From contig NZ_LR732912.1 of the NCBI RefSeq assembly GCF_902506065.1, forward strand, positions 3,097,388 to 3,161,387: a stretch of DNA of 64,000 nucleotides, given 5' to 3'. This stretch comes from Arthrobacter sp. 9V. Its GTDB lineage: Bacteria; Actinomycetota; Actinomycetes; Actinomycetales; Micrococcaceae. Positions within the stretch are counted from its first letter, which is position 1. Each line of letters opens with the position of its first letter. This document shows, one piece after another, positions 58,441 to 64,000 of this stretch. The notes under the pieces were generated by a model. It saw nothing but the letters and a program-made list of their open reading frames with translations. It did no database searches and was not told the origin of the DNA. Position numbers and translations under genes: made by a program.

Positions 58441-59358
58441 CTAGGCGGAGGCGTCGAGAATAACGGAGCGCGTCAGGTTGCGGGGTAGATCCGGATTCAG
58501 TCCACGAACGCGTGCGCGCTCCAGTGTGACTTTGTGGACACGTGCAAGTTCAGCCAGCGGATGCTTTTCCGTGTGGATGTAGAGTGCGCCGGTGACGGCC
58601 ATGTCACTGTCAAGACCCTCGGGCTGGGCTCCGAACAGCCAGGTGACACGTCCGGGAGCCGCAATGGAGATAGGGCCGTGACGGTATTCCTTGGCAGGGT
58701 AGGACTCGGTCCACCCTTGCACGGCTTCGCGCATCTTCAAGCCGGCCTCGTGGGCCAATCCAACGGTCCAGCCAGTACCAAGGAAGGTGAACTGTTCGGC
58801 ATCCAGGAGTTCCTCGGAGACCGGGGCAGTCACCGCGTCGCGGGCATCGTCGATAGCCTGCTGCACATCGATGCCAAGGCTGGACAGCATGTACACCAGT
58901 GCTGTGGTGGCGAAGCGGGTCTGCACCACGGACCGCTCATCGGCATATGGGAGTCCAATCACCACGTCTGCCAGCTCGACGATCGGCGAAGAAGTGTCGC
59001 CGATGATCGCAATGGTGGGGACGATCCCCTTCAACTCAGCCAGAACCTGCAGCACCTCGGTGGTGGTGCCTGACCGGGTGATGGCCACAACGGCGTCGTA
59101 TTGCCGGCCGGCGCTGTTGCTGTTGAGGAAAGCCTCGGACGCGGCGAATGCATCTGTGACCCCTTTGCCGGTGGATTCGCGGGCGGCGGCGTAGCTCTGA
59201 GCCATGAACCAGGACGTGCCACAGCCGATGACGGCAATGCGCTGGCCGTCCGAAGGAAGCAACTGTTCCAAGTGGGCCTGATCCACCGCGCGCTGCCAGA
59301 CCTCGGGTTGGGAAACCAGCTCTTCTTCCATGAAGGCGCCCAGTGTGTTCTCGCTCAT
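58441..59358 (-). CDS. agaS: SIS-domain aminosugar isomerase/deaminase (AgaS-like)
   Basis: 305 residues with two SIS domains: first with IAVIGCGTSWFMAQSYAA and ITRSGTTTEVLQVLAE, second with FLGTGWTVGLAHEAGLKMRE and the conserved EYRHGPIS. This is the arrangement of AgaS, which removes ammonia from galactosamine-6-phosphate to give tagatose-6-phosphate. First gene of a five-gene minus-strand operon: SIS, ROK, PfkB, aldolase, DeoR. No transporter or deacetylase is present between the flanking unrelated genes. Confidence 0.83.
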   Translation of the reverse strand: MSENTLGAFMEEELVSQPEVWQRAVDQAHLEQLLPSDGQRIAVIGCGTSWFMAQSYAAARESTGKGVTDAFAASEAFLNSNSAGRQYDAVVAITRSGTTTEVLQVLAELKGIVPTIAIIGDTSSPIVELADVVIGLPYADERSVVQTRFATTALVYMLSSLGIDVQQAIDDARDAVTAPVSEELLDAEQFTFLGTGWTVGLAHEAGLKMREAVQGWTESYPAKEYRHGPISIAAPGRVTWLFGAQPEGLDSDMAVTGALYIHTEKHPLAELARVHKVTLERARVRGLNPDLPRNLTRSVILDASA

Positions 59359-59389
59359 CGTGTTTCCGCTCCCGCTCAGCTAATGACGT

Positions 59390-59434
59390 TTTCTGATCTA
59401 TAGAAACACTAAACGATCATTTTCGATCTCACAA
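59390..59434 (-). promoter_or_regulatory. agaS promoter with two operator-like palindromes
   Basis: On the minus strand -35 TTGTGA (complement of 59429-59434) and -10 TAGTGT (complement of 59406-59411) are 17 bases apart. Between them lies CGATCATTTTCGATC (59414-59428), and over the start-site region TTTCTGATCTATAGAAA (59390-59406) forms an inverted repeat (TTTCT/AGAAA). This layout suits repression by the DeoR protein encoded at the end of the operon. Confidence 0.6.
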
Positions 59435-59499
59435 GGATCATCCATGGGTAAAGACCGATCAACTCTGCGGGACCATCCCGTCCCAAACCTCAAACGAAA

Positions 59500-59533
59500 G
59501 GAGGGCGGTGTTCCACTCGGAACACCGCCCTCC
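59500..59533 (-). terminator. Terminator after hutI
   Basis: A 15-bp perfect stem GGAGGGCGGTGTTCC (59500-59514) with 59519-59533 around a 4-base loop. On the minus strand TTTCGTTT follows. It ends hutI 43 bases beyond the stop and lies upstream of the agaS promoter. Confidence 0.85.
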
Positions 59534-59576
59534 CCAGCCTCCCAAAGAAGCCAAATTTTCGCCGTCGGGTCTTTCG

Positions 59577-60824
59577 CTAGACCACGCGCACACCCGCCCG
59601 CCACACCCCATGAGTCAGCGGGATCCCCGGACGGTATGCAAGATGCGTGGCCGACGGCGCCTTGAGCATGTGCAAGTCCGCCCGATGTCCGACGGCGAGC
59701 GAACCCACCGCCCGTTCGCCGTCGACGTCGTTACCGGACTCCCTGCCCAGCGCCAAGGCGCCGCCATACGTTGCCGCACGGACGGCCTCATGGACGCTCA
59801 AGTGCATCTGGAGGACGGCCGTGGTGACGCAGAAGGCCATGGAACTGGTGTACGAGGTGCCTGGGTTGCAGTTGGCAGCCAGCGCAATCTGCACTCCGGC
59901 GTCAATCAGCTCACGGCCCGGCGCCAAGGGTTGGCGGGTTGAAAGATCGCAAGCAGGGAGACAGGTTGCAGTGGTGCCCTTGGTTCCCTGGCCTGTGGCG
60001 GGGTCCCACCCGGCCCACGTTCCTGCGAGCGCGGAGATGTCCTTGTCCGAGAGGTAATTCACGTGGTCCACGCTTGCAGCCGCGAACTCAACAGCCAATG
60101 CCACGCCCGGCCCCTCACCCAACTGGTTACCGTGCACCCTCAACCCCAGGCCGGCGTCCCGGGCAGCCAAGAGAACACGCCGCGACTGGTCTTCGGTGAA
60201 CGCGCCGCGCTCGCAGAACACATCAGCCCAGCGGACATGCGGCAGGACGGCATCGAGCATGGGGCCGCACACCAGATCCGTGTATTCCTCGGGATCAGAA
60301 CCTGCGGGCACCAAATGAGCCCCAAGATAGGTGACCTCGTCCACTTCAGCTGCAGCGATGCGGGCGCTGCGAGCCTCATTCTTGACATCGAGTCCGTAGC
60401 CCGTCTTGCTCTCCAGGTATGTGGTTCCCTGGGAGACTGCTTCAGCCACACGCTCCCGCACAAGGCAGGTGAGTTCCTGGTCACTGACGCTACGGGTGGC
60501 GTCTGTGGTCACGGCGATTCCCCCGGCACTGTAGCTTTGGCCGGCCATGCGGGCTTCAAATTCAGCTGTGCGGTCCCCTGCGAAGACCAGATGAGAGTGC
60601 GAATCCACCCAGCCGGGCAGGACGGCGCGGCCCTCGGCGTCAACGCGTTGATCGGCTGGCGGGGCATCCTTGCTTGACCCCACCCAGGCAATGCGCTCGC
60701 CCTCGATCACCACGGCTGCATCCTTCAGGACCCTGCATTCGAGGTCCTGGGTCATCAATTCGCCGATGTTGGTGATCAATGTGGCAGGCCCGGCGCTGCT
60801 TTGCCCGTTCGTGTTTCCGCTCAT
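59577..60824 (-). CDS. hutI: Imidazolonepropionase
   Basis: 415 residues. Third enzyme of histidine degradation, hydrolysing imidazolone-5-propionate to formiminoglutamate. Amidohydrolase metal and substrate motifs are intact: DSHSHLVFAGDR, LESKTGYGLD, VHGNQLGEG, VDHVNYLSD and NCNPGTSYTSSM. No hutH or hutU is in the window, so the rest of the pathway is elsewhere. It begins 11 bases after the FAD oxidoreductase stop and is probably its operon partner. Confidence 0.93.
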   Translation of the reverse strand: MSGNTNGQSSAGPATLITNIGELMTQDLECRVLKDAAVVIEGERIAWVGSSKDAPPADQRVDAEGRAVLPGWVDSHSHLVFAGDRTAEFEARMAGQSYSAGGIAVTTDATRSVSDQELTCLVRERVAEAVSQGTTYLESKTGYGLDVKNEARSARIAAAEVDEVTYLGAHLVPAGSDPEEYTDLVCGPMLDAVLPHVRWADVFCERGAFTEDQSRRVLLAARDAGLGLRVHGNQLGEGPGVALAVEFAAASVDHVNYLSDKDISALAGTWAGWDPATGQGTKGTTATCLPACDLSTRQPLAPGRELIDAGVQIALAANCNPGTSYTSSMAFCVTTAVLQMHLSVHEAVRAATYGGALALGRESGNDVDGERAVGSLAVGHRADLHMLKAPSATHLAYRPGIPLTHGVWRAGVRVV

Positions 60825-60835
60825 GAGCCTATTGT

Positions 60836-61933
60836 TCAGCGCCGGATGGACCAGCGTACGGCTGCCAGCTGCTCCGCTGTCCGGGATTCCGGACTGTCAT
60901 CCTGTACTTCGCCAAGAATCAGTGCCGCCGCCAGTTCGGCAATCGCTGAGGACGTTTGGAAACCGTAGCCCCCTTGGCCGGCGAGCCAGAAGAAGCCGGG
61001 CGCTTCGGCGTCGAAACCCACTACGGGAATTCCGTCGGCAGCTTCCGTCCGGAGGCCCGTCCAGGCACGCTCCACTGAGCCGATGCCCAAGGATGTGACA
61101 GTGTTGAGTTTGGCTATCAACGTTTCCACGTCCCCGGGGTAGGGCTTGGCGTCCTCGGCTCCGCTCGGCACGGTTTCAGACGGAGAAATGAGCACCTGAT
61201 TGCCCTCGGCGCGGAAGTAAAAGGTGTCATCGGCGGCGCAGACCATGGGTGTTTCCGGCGCCAATGGGGTCTGGACGTTGACGATCGCAGCGGTACGCCT
61301 ATAGGGCTGCAATCCCAGCTTTTCCACGCCGCTGATGACGGCCAGCTCGTCCGCCCAAGCACCTGCCGCATTAACCACGACGCCGGACTGGAACCCTTCG
61401 GTGCCTGCCCCCACTTGCCAGCCGCTCCCCAAGCGCTGGGCGGAGTGCACTTTGGCACCGGTGATGATGTCCACACCTGCAGCTTCGGCCGTCCTGCGGT
61501 GTTCCTCCAGCAACAGGGGTGCGTTGCAGCCGAAGGAGCCGTCATCGAGGCCGGCCGCCGTGAAGGAATCCGGCTTGAGGGCGGGGCAGAGCTGCATCGC
61601 TTCGTCGTGGGTGATGGCGTGCATGTTGCCGCTGGCCTCGGCCTGTACCGTCGATTCGTCTCCCACCAGCATGAAGCCACGGGGTGTGAGGATGGGTTCG
61701 GCGGCCCGCGCATCCCGCTCCCCCAGCAGGTGGAGCGTCCGCCGGGTCAGCTCCTGCACTACAGCCGGACCGTAGCTCGGTATCAGTTGCCTGGCGGAGC
61801 GGGAGGACGTGTGGAAAGCCAGGGACTGTTCAGCTTCGACGAGTGCAACAGTGCATCGGCCCACCAGAGCCGCTGCCAAGGACAGACCCGCAATACCGCC
61901 GCCAACGATTACCACGTCATAATTCGAAGCCAT
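60836..61933 (-). CDS. FAD-dependent amino-acid/amine oxidase-like protein (DAO family)
   Basis: 365 residues. N-terminal ADP-binding motif VVIVGGGIAGLSLAAAL, DAO-family middle VVNAAGAWADELA, and C-terminal FWLAGQGGYGFQTSSAIAEL contacting FAD. Resembles glycine/D-amino-acid oxidases and dehydrogenases, including hydroxyglutarate-type members. Substrate unknown. It lies upstream of hutI, so an amino-acid-derived substrate fits but is not shown. Confidence 0.82.
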   Translation of the reverse strand: MASNYDVVIVGGGIAGLSLAAALVGRCTVALVEAEQSLAFHTSSRSARQLIPSYGPAVVQELTRRTLHLLGERDARAAEPILTPRGFMLVGDESTVQAEASGNMHAITHDEAMQLCPALKPDSFTAAGLDDGSFGCNAPLLLEEHRRTAEAAGVDIITGAKVHSAQRLGSGWQVGAGTEGFQSGVVVNAAGAWADELAVISGVEKLGLQPYRRTAAIVNVQTPLAPETPMVCAADDTFYFRAEGNQVLISPSETVPSGAEDAKPYPGDVETLIAKLNTVTSLGIGSVERAWTGLRTEAADGIPVVGFDAEAPGFFWLAGQGGYGFQTSSAIAELAAALILGEVQDDSPESRTAEQLAAVRWSIRR

Positions 61934-61961
61934 GGGTCCATCCTGTCAGACCCGATCCTCT

Positions 61962-62048
61962 CTCACATCCCTAGCCCTTCAGCCGAACGGTCTCTCACTT
62001 TCGTCAAGCAAGTGAGAGACCGTTGGGTTTAAGCCCTGGGGATGTGAG
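61962..62048 (-). terminator. Nested hairpins between kbl and the FAD oxidase gene
   Basis: Inner stem: 61986-62000 with 62010-62024, 15 bp perfect (AACGGTCTCTCACTT arm) with a 9-base loop. Outer stem: CTCACATCCC (61962-61971) with GGGATGTGAG (62039-62048). The inner one is a likely terminator for kbl, though no U-run follows; the outer pairing could enclose it. Confidence 0.6.
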
Positions 62049-62059
62049 TGAGCGTTGGC

Positions 62060-63253
62060 TTAGGCGACTGCGGCGCGACTCTTGACGAACGCCTGAACGC
62101 ACGCTTCGACGTCGTCCGTGCTGTGCGCAGCGGAGAGCTGAACGCGGATCCGCGCTGCGCCCCTGGGCACCACAGGGAAGCTGAAGGCCGTGACGAAGAC
62201 GCCGTTGTTGAGCATCTCGTCAGCCACCTTGGCAGCCATGACGGCGTCACCGAACATGACGGGGATGATGGCGTGCTCGCCGTCGAGGAGCTCGAAGCCT
62301 TCCTCGCTCATGCGGCGACGGAACAGTGACGCGTTCTCGAACAGGCGGGTCCGGAGTTCGCCGGATTCCTGCACGAGCTCGATCGCCTTGATGGTGGCCG
62401 CAACAATTGCCGGGGCAAGGGAGTTGGAGAACAGGTAGGGCCGGGCCTTCTGACGGAGCATCGCCACGATCTCGCCGCGGCCGGAAACATATCCGCCGGA
62501 GGCGCCGCCAAGGGCCTTGCCGAAGGTGCCGGTATAGATGTCCACGCGCTCGGAAACACCTGCATGCTCAGGGGTGCCGGCGCCGGTGGGGCCCATGAAG
62601 CCGACGGCGTGGGAGTCGTCCACCATGACCAGGGCGTCGTGTTTCTCGGCGAGATCGCAAATGGCTTCAAGGGGTGCCAGGTAGCCGTCCATGGAGAACA
62701 CGCCGTCCGTGACGATGATCTTCCGGCGGGAGCCCTCGGCTTCAACCAGCTTGGCTTCGAGATCGGCCATATCCTGATTGGCGTAGCGGAAGCGCTTGGC
62801 CTTGCTCAGGCGGATCCCGTCAATGATGGACGCGTGGTTCAGCGAGTCCGAAATGATGGCGTCTTCGGGGCCGAACAGCGACTCGAAGACGCCGCCGTTG
62901 GCGTCGAAGCAACTTGAGAAGAGGATGGTGTCTTCGGTTCCCAAGAACTTGGAGACGCGGGTCTCGAGTTCTAGGTGCAAGTCCTGAGTGCCGCAAATGA
63001 AGCGCACAGAGGCCATGCCGAAGCCGCGCTCGTCCATGGCGGACTTGGCTGCGGAAATGATGTCCGGATGATCTGCCAGGCCGAGGTAGTTGTTGGCGCA
63101 GAAGTTCAGGACTTTGTTGGCCGGCTGGCCCAGTTGGCCGGCGGCGATGTGGCTGGCTTGGGGGGAATCGATGTGGCGTTCGGTCTTGAAGAGTCCGGCG
63201 CTGCGGATCTCGTCCAATTCGCCCTGCAGCTGGTCTTTGATGGCTGAATACAT
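62060..63253 (-). CDS. kbl: Glycine C-acetyltransferase (2-amino-3-ketobutyrate CoA ligase)
   Basis: 397 residues, PLP enzyme of the alpha-oxoamine synthase family. Turns 2-amino-3-oxobutyrate plus CoA into glycine and acetyl-CoA. Motifs: [41 protein letters not shown] and the PLP-lysine region [15 protein letters not shown]. Sixty bases after tdh on the same strand, forming the tdh-kbl threonine-to-glycine pathway. Confidence 0.94.
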   Translation of the reverse strand: MYSAIKDQLQGELDEIRSAGLFKTERHIDSPQASHIAAGQLGQPANKVLNFCANNYLGLADHPDIISAAKSAMDERGFGMASVRFICGTQDLHLELETRVSKFLGTEDTILFSSCFDANGGVFESLFGPEDAIISDSLNHASIIDGIRLSKAKRFRYANQDMADLEAKLVEAEGSRRKIIVTDGVFSMDGYLAPLEAICDLAEKHDALVMVDDSHAVGFMGPTGAGTPEHAGVSERVDIYTGTFGKALGGASGGYVSGRGEIVAMLRQKARPYLFSNSLAPAIVAATIKAIELVQESGELRTRLFENASLFRRRMSEEGFELLDGEHAIIPVMFGDAVMAAKVADEMLNNGVFVTAFSFPVVPRGAARIRVQLSAAHSTDDVEACVQAFVKSRAAVA

Positions 63254-63314
63254 GGTGCTCCTAAAGTCTTGGTTGGGTCCGGGTGCCGGTGGGCCAGGCT
63301 ACGGTTCGGTCCGG

Positions 63315-64000
63315 TTACAGTTCGGTCCAGTCGAGGACAACTTTTCCGCCGGTGCCGTTGCGGGCGATCTCGAAACCCTTTTCCCAATCCGAGGCGGACA
63401 GCTTGTCGGTGACCACTGCCGAGATACTGCGGTGCAGCACCGGGTTGGAGGACAACATGGCGCTCATGGCGTACCAGGTCTCGAACATTTCGCGGCCGTA
63501 GATGCCCTTGAGCGTGAGCATGTGGGTGACTACCTTGCCCCAGTCGATGTCGATGGACTGGCTGGGAAGGCCGAGCATGGCGATGCGTCCGCCGTGGTTC
63601 ATGTTGTCGATCATCTCAGGCAGGGCCGTGGGGTGTCCCGACATTTCCAGCCCGATGTCGAAGCCTTCACGCATGCCCAGTTCCTGCTGCGCCTCGCGGA
63701 CGCGCATCTTGGAGACGTCCACGGCGAGGTCCACGCCCATCTGCCGGGCCAGTTCCAGCCGCGGGGCTGAGACGTCAGTGATGGCGATCTTGCGGGCACC
63801 GGCGTGGCGGGCGACGGCGATTGCCATCAGGCCAATGGGTCCGGCGCCGGTGATGAGGACGTCTTCGCCCACCAACGGGAAGCTCAATGCGGTGTGGACA
63901 GCGTTGCCGAAGGGGTCGAAGATGGCACCGAGTTCAGGGGTGACGGACTCGTCATGGTGCACCCAGACGTTGGTCTCCGGAATCACGACGTATTCAGCAA
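63315..64000 (-). CDS. tdh: L-threonine 3-dehydrogenase, 5' end outside the window
   Basis: Zinc-dependent medium-chain dehydrogenase oxidising threonine to 2-amino-3-oxobutyrate. The frame remains open to the right edge ([17 protein letters not shown]), so the N-terminal ~110 residues with the catalytic zinc ligands are missing. The NAD-binding fold is present ([20 protein letters not shown]) with [12 protein letters not shown] and [15 protein letters not shown] in the C-terminal part typical of Tdh. It is followed by kbl. Confidence 0.93.
   Translation of the reverse strand, partial: AEYVVIPETNVWVHHDESVTPELGAIFDPFGNAVHTALSFPLVGEDVLITGAGPIGLMAIAVARHAGARKIAITDVSAPRLELARQMGVDLAVDVSKMRVREAQQELGMREGFDIGLEMSGHPTALPEMIDNMNHGGRIAMLGLPSQSIDIDWGKVVTHMLTLKGIYGREMFETWYAMSAMLSSNPVLHRSISAVVTDKLSASDWEKGFEIARNGTGGKVVLDWTEL

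Noticed and set aside
1..64000. CRISPR array, rRNA, prophage or insertion sequence
   Set aside because: No spaced repeat series, no rRNA sequence and no transposase, integrase or structural phage gene were seen; the holin-like gene stands without phage neighbours.

Overview
The window reads as chromosome of a high-GC actinobacterium of the Micrococcaceae, most like Arthrobacter or Paenarthrobacter. The grounds are GC-rich codon use, the blocks rpsB-tsf-pyrH-frr-cdsA and glyS/dusB/dgt/dnaG next to tRNA-Asn genes, a SAM-IV riboswitch (an actinobacterial class), and several genes whose -10 box lies 6-8 bases before the start codon, as in leaderless transcripts. There is no phage, insertion sequence or CRISPR array. 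Most of the window is ordinary core genome with a few accessory islands.

Layout. 0.4-5.7 kb: an NAD-dependent epimerase, then a branched-chain 2-oxoacid dehydrogenase operon (E1 alpha, E1 beta, E2) divergent from an Lrp/AsnC regulator, with a CRP-type palindrome between them. 5.8-8.9 kb: small membrane proteins and a PHP-family phosphoesterase. 9.0-15.7 kb: a monocarboxylate-transport locus with two SSS-family symporters, each beside a small two-helix membrane protein, on either side of a LytS/LytTR two-component system. A helically phased GTCCAT array lies in the divergent promoter, and the second symporter carries a 3' frameshift. 15.7-21.6 kb: a DivIVA-like protein, cdsA, frr, pyrH, tsf, rpsB and an M23-like protein. 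21.6-25.9 kb: an acyl-CoA dehydrogenase, a 24-bp palindrome, and a helicase-nuclease fusion rich in rare TTA codons beside tRNA-Met.

26-35.8 kb: a GT4 glycosyltransferase, a DMT transporter, a CDP-alcohol phosphatidyltransferase and a holin-like protein on the minus strand. On the plus strand are a Bcr/CflA exporter, a rhomboid-like/MprF-like fusion and a membrane-anchored esterase. 35.8-46 kb: two identical tRNA-Asn genes, dnaG, dgt, dusB, a YibE/F protein, a GNAT protein, glyS, a DUF606 transporter and an S4-domain protein. 46-54.8 kb: hydrolases, a winged-helix protein, metX (with SAM-IV leader) and metY, a glyoxalase-like protein, a CPBP protease-like protein and a histidine phosphatase. 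54.8-59.4 kb: a five-gene amino-sugar operon resembling N-acetylgalactosamine/galactosamine catabolism, ending with its own DeoR-type regulator. 59.6-64 kb: hutI, an FAD amine/amino-acid oxidase, and kbl with tdh (cut by the window end) for threonine breakdown.

Most distinctive points: the GTCCAT array and duplicated symporter/small-protein/LytST locus; the symporter frameshift; the helicase-nuclease gene and adjacent palindrome; the inactive-looking rhomboid fused to an aminoacyl-lipid synthase domain; and the long rpsB-tsf hairpin.
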